Below, piece after piece: positions 27,245 to 36,110 of a stretch of DNA of 64,000 bases. The stretch covers positions 3,987,001 to 4,051,000 of the forward strand of contig NZ_AP019749.1 of the NCBI RefSeq assembly GCF_006740045.1. Reading direction: 5' to 3'. Made by a program: the position numbers and the translations under genes. The first letter of the stretch is position 1. Every line of letters starts with the position of its first letter. Below the pieces are notes generated by a model. It did not search any database. It worked only from the letters and a program-made list of their open reading frames with translations, and had not been told where the DNA came from. Origin of the DNA: Comamonas terrigena NBRC 13299. Its GTDB lineage: Bacteria; Pseudomonadota; Gammaproteobacteria; Burkholderiales; Burkholderiaceae_C.

Positions 27245-30200
27245 TTATCCCAGTGCCTCCGTCAACCACCAGCCCGCCTGTGCCAACAAAAAAAGAGCGC
27301 ATGCAGCCATGCCCATGCGCGCTCTTGTTCTGCATTCAGCACCTGGCAGCGCCAGAGAAGGACGATGTCCTTCTCTGGCATCCGTCGTCGTCAGTGGTTG
27401 CCCCCCCACCTGCAGCTTCCCTTGGTCGATCAGGCTCTTGATCAGCGCATTCTGGTCTGCCGCCGTATCTGCAGCATTCCATTGCACACCTTCTAGCGTG
27501 ATCTTCTGGTCGAAGTTGGTCAGCGTGTCGTTCAGGACACCGCTGCTGGACACCTTGAGCACCGTGTTGCTTCCTTCAACATCAATGTGCAGGAACTTGC
27601 TGAGATCCGCCGTCGCACTGTCCTCGCCCTGCAACAGATCGCTCAGATCCAGCTTGTCCTTGCCATGGCCAAAGTCCAGCACCACATCCTTGGCGGGCGC
27701 GGCGGCCGATCCCTGGTCCCCGGCATTCCACTTGAAGGTGTCGTTGCCTGCACCGCCCAGCAAGATGTCGTCGCCCGGAGAGCCAAGCAAGGTGTCATCT
27801 CCGCCAGTGCCCTTGTGCGTTTCCACCACGGCATCCGCTCCGGTCAACAACAGTCCGCTGCTCTTGAGGGCGCTTGCCAAGCCCGCAGTATTCGTCCCCA
27901 TGAGTGATGTCAGGCTCGCCAGGGTGTAGTTGTCAAACACAATGGTTTGCACCACATCCCCTCCCACAGAACCCACCAGCAAGGCGGCTTTCCCGCCCAC
28001 GTCGGCAAAGGTAAGCAGATTGCCCGGCACATCGCTCAAATCAATGACATCGCCGGTGTAAGTCGTCAACGAACCCACCTGGGTCGTCACGATATCACCT
28101 GTGGTATCGCTGCCCGTGGAAGTCGCTGCAGTAATGTTCAGAGCATGGTCCGCCGAAGTGATACTGAACGTATTGTTCGCCGTGTCGTAGCTCACGATGT
28201 AACCGTCGGCTTCCAACTTAGTCCGCAAGTCGTTTGCCGCCGAATCAAAGCGCGTGTTGCTGGCCGAAGCGGAACTCCCCGTAGTATTCCCGGTATTGAC
28301 TCCCGTATAAGTCTTCCCGTTGATCGTGATCTTGATGTTCTCGTTGCTGTTGTTATCAAACCCGGTAATGGAATCATTGAAATCGACGGTGTATTTCCAC
28401 GGTGTCCCCGTAACTTTGGTCACCTCAAAATCCATCACACGGTCCACACCACCATCCAGATCGGCCAGCGACCATTGGAAGGTGTCGGCTCCCGCTCCAC
28501 CGATCAACAGATCATCGCCTGTCCCGCCCACCAGCAGGTCTTTGCCCGTTCCGCCGTAGAGCTTGTCGTTTCCGCTTCCGCCATACAGTTTGTCGTCACC
28601 AGCTTGACCAAAAATGGTGTCATTGCCTGCACCACCGTACAAGGTGTCACTACCGCCCACCGTGCCCTCTTGGGCATAGGTCGGGTTAGCCGAGGTGAGA
28701 TTGGCGTAAATGTCATTCAGTCGGTCTGCTTCCGTGGCGTTCGGATGCGCTGCCAAGTATGCTGCCCAGCCTTTGTCTGCCGCTGTGGAGTAGATGCTGT
28801 CACCCAGAATGACATCGTTGCCCGCACCCCCGTGGATGGTGTCGTTGCCCACGGCATTGATACCGCCGCTGGAGCCCACCAATTGGCCGATCACCGTCGA
28901 CAACTGCGCACCATTCGACACGCTGTCTGCTCCATTCCCGATAGCACCTTCCAACTGCGACAGGAAATTCACCGTGCTGCTGTTGACATCAATGCCCACG
29001 GCGTCAATGGAGAAGCCCTTTCCAATGATCTTATTGACTTCGCTGTCTGAGTCTGCTTTGTTCGGGTCAGAAGAAGTGAATGTCCCTAAAACATGCGCCA
29101 TGGCATTTGCTTCGCCATTGTTCGTTCCGAAGTAATTGATACCCTTTCCACTGTTGTCCTGCGCATAGGTTGGATCACCATCAGTGATAAACACCAGCTT
29201 GTTAACACTGGCACCACTCAATGGCGGCGCATTGGTTCCCGTGCCTGAGGTCGAATTGATCCACTTATATGCCGTATCCAACCCGGCTTCGTAATTGGTG
29301 TACTCGTATGCACCGCCTTTATATGCAGGCACATTATTCACCGCAGCAATTGCATCATCCAACGCTTTCTGGCTATCAACGCCGTTACTTGTAAGCAGGA
29401 AGGAGCCCAGGTCTTTGGAACTGGTTCCGAACGTCACCAGATGCACCATCACATCTTTGGCTCCTGAAGCTGCCAGGTCCTTCAGCGCTTGAACCACGGC
29501 AGCCTTCATGGTGGCAAGTCGGGTACTACCATCCATCGACATGCTGCTGGAAGCATCAAGCACCAACACGATATTGGCCGTTGCCCCCGGAACCAGCGTA
29601 TCCCCACCCATATCGCCGATCACCACATCGTTGGCATCGCCTCCTTGCAGATTACCGTTGCCATTGGGATCGACAATCAGCTTCGGAGCATCGTTGTTCT
29701 GACCATTGATGGTGATGATGATGGTCGCCGTTGACGTGGAGCCATCCTTGTCCGTCACTTGGTAAGTGAAGGTATCGGTCAGCGTATCCCCTGCGGCCAT
29801 CTGCTTGACGTCAGGATTGCTGTTGTTCAACTGGTAGCTATAGCCACCATTGGGATTCAACGTGATCGTGCCGTATTGGCCTTGGCCACTGCTGATCAAT
29901 GTGGTGCTGTGTTCGGCCTTGGTGCCATCACCCAGGGTGTCGTTATCCAGCACATTCCCCGTCGCTGGCTGCGTGGCGCCTTCATTGATCTCACCTGTAT
30001 CTTTGACCGCCAGAGGATCCTTGGGTACCACAGGCGTGTCAATGATCGCCGTATCCAGCGTGTTCAATGCCTCGTAATCTCCACCTTCGTGGTCTATCAC
30101 GCTGTATTCAGCGCTTGAACCGCCTACATTGGTGTTGGCAAAGCTCACGGTACCACTTGTGGCGTTTGCCTCGATCGTGATTTCTTGCCCATTGTTCAGC

Positions 30201-33200
30201 TTCAAAATCAGCTGCGTTTTAGGAGCATGGTCGACGGTCGCAGTAATGGTGATCAACCCGCCAACTAGTACAGTCGAATCGCTCAGTGTCACCGTCGTGG
30301 TGTCGATGCTGTCACCAATCACCACCGGTGTGCTTTCGTTGACCACGTCCAGGTATTCAAAGTTGCCGCCTTCCTCTACGGCCTTGAAGTCCGTGGCCAC
30401 CAGGTTCGCATCGGGTTCCTTCAAGACGTCCGAGTTCGGGTAACCAGCCAGCGGAACGGCATCACCCGTCAGACCCGAGCCCCAGCCCAGCGTCACCGTT
30501 CCCTTCGTGGCGCCTGCGGCCACCGTGACGTTCACGGTCTGGCCGTTTACCTGGAAGCTGAAGTTCTGCGCACCTTGCGTGGCGTTGTCCAGCGTCACCG
30601 TGTAGGTGATCGAGCCGTTGTCTTCATTGCCTGCACCTTCGCTGGTCAGCGTGGCAGTGGTGGTGTCGATGCTGTCACCAATCACCACCGGTGTGCTTTC
30701 GTTGACCACGTCCAGGTATTCAAAGTTGCCGCCTTCCTCTACGGCCTTGAAGTCCGTGGCCACCAGGCTCGCATCGGGTTCCTTCAAGACGTCCGAGTTC
30801 GGGTAACCAGCCAGCGGAACGGCATCACCCGTCAGACCCGAGCCCCAGCCCAGCGTCACCGTTCCCTTCGTGGCGCCTGCGGCCACCGTGACGTTCACGG
30901 TCTGGCCGTTTACCTGGAAGCTGAAGTTCTGCGCACCTTGCGTGGCGTTGTCCAGCGTCACCGTGTAGGTGATCGAGCCGTTGTCTTCATTGCCTGCACC
31001 TTCGCTGGTCAGCGTGGCAGTGGTGGTGTCGATGCTGTCACCAATCACCACCGGTGTGCTTTCGTTGACCACGTCCAGGTATTCAAAGTTGCCGCCTTCC
31101 TCTACGGCCTTGAAGTCCGTGGCCACCAGGCTCGCATCGGGTTCCTTCAAGACGTCCGAGTTCGGGTAACCAGCCAGCGGAACGGCATCACCCGTCAGAC
31201 CCGAGCCCCAGCCCAGCGTCACCGTTCCCTTCGTGGCGCCTGCGGCCACCGTGACGTTCACGGTCTGGCCGTTTACCTGGAAGCTGAAGTTCTGCGCACC
31301 TTGCGTGGCGTTGTCCAGCGTCACCGTGTAGGTGATCGAGCCGTTGTCTTCATTGCCTGCACCTTCGCTGGTCAGCGTGGCAGTGGTGGTGTCGATGCTG
31401 TCACCAATCACCACCGGTGTGCTTTCGTTGACCACGTCCAGGTATTCAAAGTTGCCGCCTTCCTCTACGGCCTTGAAGTCCGTGGCCACCAGGCTCGCAT
31501 CGGGTTCCTTCAAGACGTCCGAGTTCGGGTAACCAGCCAGCGGAACGGCATCACCCGTCAGACCCGAGCCCCAGCCCAGCGTCACCGTTCCCTTCGTGGC
31601 GCCTGCGGCCACCGTGACGTTCACGGTCTGGCCGTTTACCTGGAAGCTGAAGTTCTGCGCACCTTGCGTGGCGTTGTCCAGCGTCACCGTGTAGGTGATC
31701 GAGCCGTTGTCTTCATTGCCTGCACCTTCGCTGGTCAGCGTGGCAGTGGTGGTGTCGATGCTGTCACCAATCACCACCGGTGTGCTTTCGTTGACCACGT
31801 CCAGGTATTCAAAGTTGCCGCCTTCCTCTACGGCCTTGAAGTCCGTGGCCACCAGGCTCGCATCGGGTTCCTTCAAGACGTCCGAGTTCGGGTAACCAGC
31901 CAGCGGAACGGCATCACCCGTCAGACCCGAGCCCCAGCCCAGCGTCACCGTTCCCTTCGTGGCGCCTGCGGCCACCGTGACGTTCACGGTCTGGCCGTTT
32001 ACCTGGAAGCTGAAGTTCTGCGCACCTTGCGTGGCGTTGTCCAGCGTCACCGTGTAGGTGATCGAGCCGTTGTCTTCATTGCCTGCACCTTCGCTGGTCA
32101 GCGTGGCAGTGGTGGTGTCGATGCTGTCACCAATCACCACCGGTGTGCTTTCGTTGACCACGTCCAGGTATTCAAAGTTGCCGCCTTCCTCTACGGCCTT
32201 GAAGTCCGTGGCCACCAGGCTCGCATCGGGTTCCTTCAAGACGTCCGAGTTCGGGTAACCAGCCAGCGGAACGGCATCACCCGTCAGACCCGAGCCCCAG
32301 CCCAGCGTCACCGTTCCCTTCGTGGCGCCTGCGGCCACCGTGACGTTCACGGTCTGGCCGTTTACCTGGAAGCTGAAGTTCTGCGCACCTTGCGTGGCGT
32401 TGTCCAGCGTCACCGTGTAGGTGATCGAGCCGTTGTCTTCATTGCCTGCACCTTCGCTGGTCAGCGTGGCAGTGGTGGTGTCGATGCTGTCACCAATCAC
32501 CACCGGTGTGCTTTCGTTGACCACGTCCAGGTATTCAAAGTTGCCGCCTTCCTCTACGGCCTTGAAGTCCGTGGCCACCAGGCTCGCATCGGGTTCCTTC
32601 AAGACGTCCGAGTTCGGGTAACCAGCCAGCGGAACGGCATCACCCGTCAGACCCGAGCCCCAGCCCAGCGTCACCGTTCCCTTCGTGGCGCCTGCGGCCA
32701 CCGTGACGTTCACGGTCTGGCCGTTTACCTGGAAGCTGAAGTTCTGCGCACCTTGCGTGGCGTTGTCCAGCGTCACCGTGTAGGTGATCGAGCCGTTGTC
32801 TTCATTGCCTGCACCTTCGCTGGTCAGCGTGGCAGTGGTGGTGTCGATGCTGTCACCAATCACCACCGGTGTGCTTTCGTTGACCACGTCCAGGTATTCA
32901 AAGTTGCCGCCTTCCTCTACGGCCTTGAAGTCCGTGGCCACCAGGCTCGCATCGGGTTCCTTCAAGACGTCCGAGTTCGGGTAACCAGCCAGCGGAACGG
33001 CATCACCCGTCAGACCCGAGCCCCAGCCCAGCGTCACCGTTCCCTTCGTGGCGCCTGCGGCCACCGTGACGTTCACGGTCTGGCCGTTTACCTGGAAGCT
33101 GAAGTTCTGCGCACCTTGCGTGGCGTTGTCCAGCGTCACCGTGTAGGTGATCGAGCCGTTGTCTTCATTGCCTGCACCTTCGCTGGTCAGCGTGGCAGTG

Positions 33201-35125
33201 GTGGTGTCGATGCTGTCACCAATCACCACCGGTGTGCTTTCGTTGACCACGTCCAGGTATTCAAAGTTGCCGCCTTCCTCTACGGCCTTGAAGTCCGTGG
33301 CCACCAGGCTCGCATCGGGTTCCTTCAAGACGTCCGAGTTCGGGTAACCAGCCAGCGGAACGGCATCACCCGTCAGACCCGAGCCCCAGCCCAGCGTCAC
33401 CGTTCCCTTCGTGGCGCCTGCGGCCACCGTGACGTTCACGGTCTGGCCGTTTACCTGGAAGCTGAAGTTCTGCGCACCTTGCGTGGCGTTGTCCAGCGTC
33501 ACCGTGTAGGTGATCGAGCCGTTGTCTTCATTGCCTGCACCTTCGCTGGTCAGCGTGGCAGTGGTGGTGTCGATGCTGTCACCAATCACCACCGGTGTGC
33601 TTTCGTTGACCACGTCCAGGTATTCAAAGTTGCCGCCTTCCTCTACGGCCTTGAAGTCCGTGGCCACCAGGCTCGCATCGGGTTCCTTCAAGACGTCCGA
33701 GTTCGGGTAACCAGCCAGCGGAACGGCATCACCCGTCAGACCCGAGCCCCAGCCCAGCGTCACCGTTCCCTTCGTGGCGCCTGCGGCCACCGTGACGTTC
33801 ACGGTCTGGCCGTTTACCTGGAAGCTGAAGTTCTGCGCACCTTGCGTGGCGTTGTCCAGCGTCACCGTGTAGGTGATCGAGCCCGCATCCTCGTTGCCCT
33901 CTCCTGCGCTGGTCAGCGTGGCGGTCGTGGTGTTGATGCTGTCACCGATCACCACCGGTGTGCTGCTGTTGACCACGTCCAGGTCTTCAAAATTGCCACC
34001 GCTGCCATCGGCCGCAAAGCCGTCGACAGTCAAGCTGACGTTGTCTTCCTTGAAGACGTCCGAGTCGGGGTAGCCCTCCAGTGCCACCGTGCCCGGTGGC
34101 AGTTCGGTGCCCCAGCCCACGGTGACCGTACCGGTGGCTGCACCGGCAGCCACGGTGATGGTCACTTCCTGGCCATTGCTCAGCGTGAGCTTGAAGTCCT
34201 GCGCACCTTGCGTGGCATTGTTCAGCGTCACCGTGTAGGTGATCGAGCCGGCATCTTCGTTGCCCTCTCCTGCGCTGGTCAGCGTGGCCACAGTCTGGTC
34301 ACCATCGTCCACCACATCCGTGCTGGCTGGGCTGCCGGTGTCAATACTGGTGTAGCCGCCGCCCGTTGTGCCGCCTACCTCGAACGTCAAGGTATCCGTG
34401 CCCTGCAGGTACGCTTCATCAGGACGGGTGGAAATCTCCACGCTCCCGGTGGTGGACCCCACAGGAATGATGATGATTTGGCCGGTAGTGAGCGTGATGA
34501 CCAGGTCAGAGCCCACGGGCGGGTTGTTGACCGTGGCAGTCACCACGATCAGGTTGCCTTCAATCACCTGCGCCGCTGCGCTCAAGGTGATCTGCCCGGC
34601 ATAGGTGGCAGGCTCAGTGGGTGCCGCTGTATCCGCAGCGGCTGCCTGCACCGCTGCAGCGCCGCTGGTACGGTCCTGCACCTCTTCCGAAGTGCCGCGG
34701 GGGTAGGCCAGCGCCAGCGGGGATGTGACTTCCACCACACTGGACAGGCGCGTGAAGCTGCTGCCAGCACCACCACCACCCGCCAGCACTGCGGCGGTGG
34801 GTTCCAGATCTGCCAACGGATCCTGCCCCTGGTTGATGGCCGCAATCAGGCCATCGACCTGCGCATCAGCGGCAGCGGGCACGGCCGCTTCGGCCGCGGG
34901 AACATCCTCGAACACATCCTTGTTCAAAGCCACGTTCTGGTTCTCACCCACGGTCATGGGCGGCTGACCATCGGCTTGCAGCTGGACCGTACTGCCGGAG
35001 GCGGTCACGAGCTGTGCATCCACCGGGATGCGCATGCCTGTGCGCAAGGGGGTAAGGTTGCCATCCGCATCGCGGATCCATGCTTGACCAGTCAGCTGCG
35101 TAACGAGAACGGTGGTGGTTGCCAT
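27245..35125 (-). CDS. Giant LapA-like RTX adhesin with vWA domain (end probably frameshifted)
   Basis: Very large surface adhesin, 2,626 aa as written. Residues 1 to about 145 are a LapA retention module with TAAV at 110-113, matching the LapG site pattern. About 9.9 copies of a 121-residue Ig-like domain (residues about 412-1608) are flanked by diverged copies. A vWA domain has the MIDAS residues D1857, S1859 and S1861. RTX blocks follow (GGAGNDTIFGQAGDDKLYGG, GGTGDDLLIGGAGADTF), then a type I secretion C-terminus (LIDQGKLQV). After a G7 tract at 27401-27407 the frame runs another 51 residues through two hairpins. With six G the protein would end VGGNH at 27391 (2,577 aa), which looks like the real end. 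Confidence 0.9.
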   Translation of the reverse strand: MATTTVLVTQLTGQAWIRDADGNLTPLRTGMRIPVDAQLVTASGSTVQLQADGQPPMTVGENQNVALNKDVFEDVPAAEAAVPAAADAQVDGLIAAINQGQDPLADLEPTAAVLAGGGGAGSSFTRLSSVVEVTSPLALAYPRGTSEEVQDRTSGAAAVQAAAADTAAPTEPATYAGQITLSAAAQVIEGNLIVVTATVNNPPVGSDLVITLTTGQIIIIPVGSTTGSVEISTRPDEAYLQGTDTLTFEVGGTTGGGYTSIDTGSPASTDVVDDGDQTVATLTSAGEGNEDAGSITYTVTLNNATQGAQDFKLTLSNGQEVTITVAAGAATGTVTVGWGTELPPGTVALEGYPDSDVFKEDNVSLTVDGFAADGSGGNFEDLDVVNSSTPVVIGDSINTTTATLTSAGEGNEDAGSITYTVTLDNATQGAQNFSFQVNGQTVNVTVAAGATKGTVTLGWGSGLTGDAVPLAGYPNSDVLKEPDASLVATDFKAVEEGGNFEYLDVVNESTPVVIGDSIDTTTATLTSEGAGNEDNGSITYTVTLDNATQGAQNFSFQVNGQTVNVTVAAGATKGTVTLGWGSGLTGDAVPLAGYPNSDVLKEPDASLVATDFKAVEEGGNFEYLDVVNESTPVVIGDSIDTTTATLTSEGAGNEDNGSITYTVTLDNATQGAQNFSFQVNGQTVNVTVAAGATKGTVTLGWGSGLTGDAVPLAGYPNSDVLKEPDASLVATDFKAVEEGGNFEYLDVVNESTPVVIGDSIDTTTATLTSEGAGNEDNGSITYTVTLDNATQGAQNFSFQVNGQTVNVTVAAGATKGTVTLGWGSGLTGDAVPLAGYPNSDVLKEPDASLVATDFKAVEEGGNFEYLDVVNESTPVVIGDSIDTTTATLTSEGAGNEDNGSITYTVTLDNATQGAQNFSFQVNGQTVNVTVAAGATKGTVTLGWGSGLTGDAVPLAGYPNSDVLKEPDASLVATDFKAVEEGGNFEYLDVVNESTPVVIGDSIDTTTATLTSEGAGNEDNGSITYTVTLDNATQGAQNFSFQVNGQTVNVTVAAGATKGTVTLGWGSGLTGDAVPLAGYPNSDVLKEPDASLVATDFKAVEEGGNFEYLDVVNESTPVVIGDSIDTTTATLTSEGAGNEDNGSITYTVTLDNATQGAQNFSFQVNGQTVNVTVAAGATKGTVTLGWGSGLTGDAVPLAGYPNSDVLKEPDASLVATDFKAVEEGGNFEYLDVVNESTPVVIGDSIDTTTATLTSEGAGNEDNGSITYTVTLDNATQGAQNFSFQVNGQTVNVTVAAGATKGTVTLGWGSGLTGDAVPLAGYPNSDVLKEPDASLVATDFKAVEEGGNFEYLDVVNESTPVVIGDSIDTTTATLTSEGAGNEDNGSITYTVTLDNATQGAQNFSFQVNGQTVNVTVAAGATKGTVTLGWGSGLTGDAVPLAGYPNSDVLKEPDASLVATDFKAVEEGGNFEYLDVVNESTPVVIGDSIDTTTATLTSEGAGNEDNGSITYTVTLDNATQGAQNFSFQVNGQTVNVTVAAGATKGTVTLGWGSGLTGDAVPLAGYPNSDVLKEPDANLVATDFKAVEEGGNFEYLDVVNESTPVVIGDSIDTTTVTLSDSTVLVGGLITITATVDHAPKTQLILKLNNGQEITIEANATSGTVSFANTNVGGSSAEYSVIDHEGGDYEALNTLDTAIIDTPVVPKDPLAVKDTGEINEGATQPATGNVLDNDTLGDGTKAEHSTTLISSGQGQYGTITLNPNGGYSYQLNNSNPDVKQMAAGDTLTDTFTYQVTDKDGSTSTATIIITINGQNNDAPKLIVDPNGNGNLQGGDANDVVIGDMGGDTLVPGATANIVLVLDASSSMSMDGSTRLATMKAAVVQALKDLAASGAKDVMVHLVTFGTSSKDLGSFLLTSNGVDSQKALDDAIAAVNNVPAYKGGAYEYTNYEAGLDTAYKWINSTSGTGTNAPPLSGASVNKLVFITDGDPTYAQDNSGKGINYFGTNNGEANAMAHVLGTFTSSDPNKADSDSEVNKIIGKGFSIDAVGIDVNSSTVNFLSQLEGAIGNGADSVSNGAQLSTVIGQLVGSSGGINAVGNDTIHGGAGNDVILGDSIYSTAADKGWAAYLAAHPNATEADRLNDIYANLTSANPTYAQEGTVGGSDTLYGGAGNDTIFGQAGDDKLYGGSGNDKLYGGTGKDLLVGGTGDDLLIGGAGADTFQWSLADLDGGVDRVMDFEVTKVTGTPWKYTVDFNDSITGFDNNSNENIKITINGKTYTGVNTGNTTGSSASASNTRFDSAANDLRTKLEADGYIVSYDTANNTFSITSADHALNITAATSTGSDTTGDIVTTQVGSLTTYTGDVIDLSDVPGNLLTFADVGGKAALLVGSVGGDVVQTIVFDNYTLASLTSLMGTNTAGLASALKSSGLLLTGADAVVETHKGTGGDDTLLGSPGDDILLGGAGNDTFKWNAGDQGSAAAPAKDVVLDFGHGKDKLDLSDLLQGEDSATADLSKFLHIDVEGSNTVLKVSSSGVLNDTLTNFDQKITLEGVQWNAADTAADQNALIKSLIDQGKLQVGGQPLTTTDAREGHRPSLALPGAECRTRARMGMAACALFLLAQAGWWLTEALG
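27288..27325 (-). terminator. Rho-independent terminator of the giant adhesin gene
   Basis: The stem AGAGCGC / GCGCTCT, extended by GCATG / CATGC across a small bulge, is followed on the minus strand by seven T. As written, the adhesin frame runs through it, which argues that the true stop lies upstream at 27391. Confidence 0.85.
27351..27379 (-). other. 13-base perfect stem-loop at the end of the giant adhesin gene
   Basis: GCCAGAGAAGGAC pairs perfectly with GTCCTTCTCTGGC around the loop GAT. It starts 11 bases beyond the candidate stop at 27391 and sits before the T-run terminator, as at the end of the other adhesin gene. Confidence 0.85.
30297..33884 (-). repeat. 363-bp tandem array, about 9.9 near-identical copies
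   Basis: Each 363-base unit encodes one 121-residue domain running roughly from SITYTVTLDN to NEDNG. Copies are identical in the readable sequence except the C-terminal-most one, which has N for S in PDASL near 30397. Diverged copies flank the array on both sides. The near-absence of third-base differences shows recent duplication or gene conversion. Confidence 0.95.
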
Positions 35126-35294
35126 GATTTGTCTCTCTGAGTGAATGCGTGAGAAGCCCTGTGCCTATGACCTTCATGAGGCATCTGGGAGGCATGGTAG
35201 GAAGCCACCTGCTTCGTTGCTATTGGCGGCGGCGCCAGTGATTGGCTGCGCCGCCAAACGGTCGTTCTGAACGGATTTGATACGGCCCATGAAC

Positions 35295-35327
35295 GCAAAA
35301 GGCCTGCCGAAACGGCAGGCCTTTTGC
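35295..35327 (-). terminator. Rho-independent terminator after the LuxR regulator
   Basis: A 15-base perfect stem (GCAAAAGGCCTGCCG / CGGCAGGCCTTTTGC) with loop AAA. It separates the secretion-regulator transcript (ends 35434) from the giant adhesin gene, so that gene must have its own promoter within 35126-35294. No confident -10/-35 pair stands out there, and no other gene is visible in this 308-base gap. Confidence 0.88.
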
Positions 35328-35433
35328 TTCTGGGCGCAGGTGTCCCTGCGCCCTTCAAGACATCAAATTACATAGCAATCTATGCTTACCCAAGCTGCGT
35401 ACACCGCACTCTTACTGCAACCCGATGTACAGC

Positions 35434-36072
35434 TCACGCAGGCGTTTTCTTGCCAATGCCGTGCACTTTCAGGGCCAGCATCAGGCGGTCGCTCACCTGC
35501 AGCTTTTCAAAAATGGCCGACAAGTGGGCACGCACGGTCCGCTCGCTGATGGACAAACGGTCGGCAATTTCCGCATTGCTGTCCCCCATGGCCGCAAAGC
35601 GTGCCACCTCCTGTTCGCGCTGGGACAGTGCATCGGCCCACTGCACCCCGGGTTCAGGCAGACGGGTGCCCACATCCTGCAGCAAGCGCTGCAGCAAGGA
35701 ACGACCCAGCCAGATATTGCCGGTGGCAATGCTCTGCAAGATGCTGCCCAGCGTTGCCGGGGTGGAATAGGCATGCGCATAACCGCTGGCACCGGCCCCT
35801 AGCACCTGTCGGCCTACGTCATCACTGGGACGGCTGCTCAGCACCAGCAGCTTCACCTCGCCCAGCAGGCTGCTCCAGCGCGCATCGCCCCATTGCGGCA
35901 GCTGCGGCAGGCTTGCATCCAGAATGGCCAGATGCCGGCCTTGCTGTTTCCAGCGCTCCAGATCCGCCAAGCTGGTGCCGCGTGCAGGCAGCCACTGCGG
36001 GCCTGCCACCTGCTGCCAGTGCTGCCACAGCGCAGCATCTTGTGTGAGCATCAAAACGGGCAGTGCATACAT
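35434..36072 (-). CDS. LuxR-type response regulator with atypical receiver
   Basis: Cytoplasmic DNA-binding regulator of 212 aa. The N-terminal receiver-like domain keeps the phospho-acceptor Asp52 (AILDASLP). The usual acidic pair is reduced to one Asp (LTQD, residue 12), and the conserved Lys after GASGY is missing ([10 protein letters not shown]). The linker helix has WLGR at 121-124, close to the W[FLM][TS]R c-di-GMP motif of VpsT. The C-terminal HTH ([36 protein letters not shown]) is canonical. It starts 38 bases after the adaptor gene, and no histidine kinase is nearby. It probably controls the adhesin or secretion genes, by position only. Confidence 0.85.
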   Translation of the reverse strand: MYALPVLMLTQDAALWQHWQQVAGPQWLPARGTSLADLERWKQQGRHLAILDASLPQLPQWGDARWSSLLGEVKLLVLSSRPSDDVGRQVLGAGASGYAHAYSTPATLGSILQSIATGNIWLGRSLLQRLLQDVGTRLPEPGVQWADALSQREQEVARFAAMGDSNAEIADRLSISERTVRAHLSAIFEKLQVSDRLMLALKVHGIGKKTPA

Positions 36073-36110
36073 TCCAATTCCCCCCAGATCATTTCTTCGT
36101 TTTAGGTGAG

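Noticed and set aside
30297..33884. Possible CRISPR array or satellite
   Set aside because: Units are contiguous, in frame and 363 bases long, with no unique spacers. They encode a repeated protein domain.
30575..35140. 1,521-residue open frame on the plus strand opposite the giant adhesin
   Set aside because: It mirrors the 363-bp repeats, is rich in His, Arg and Val in a way typical for antisense frames, and shows no known domain. The minus-strand adhesin explains the region.
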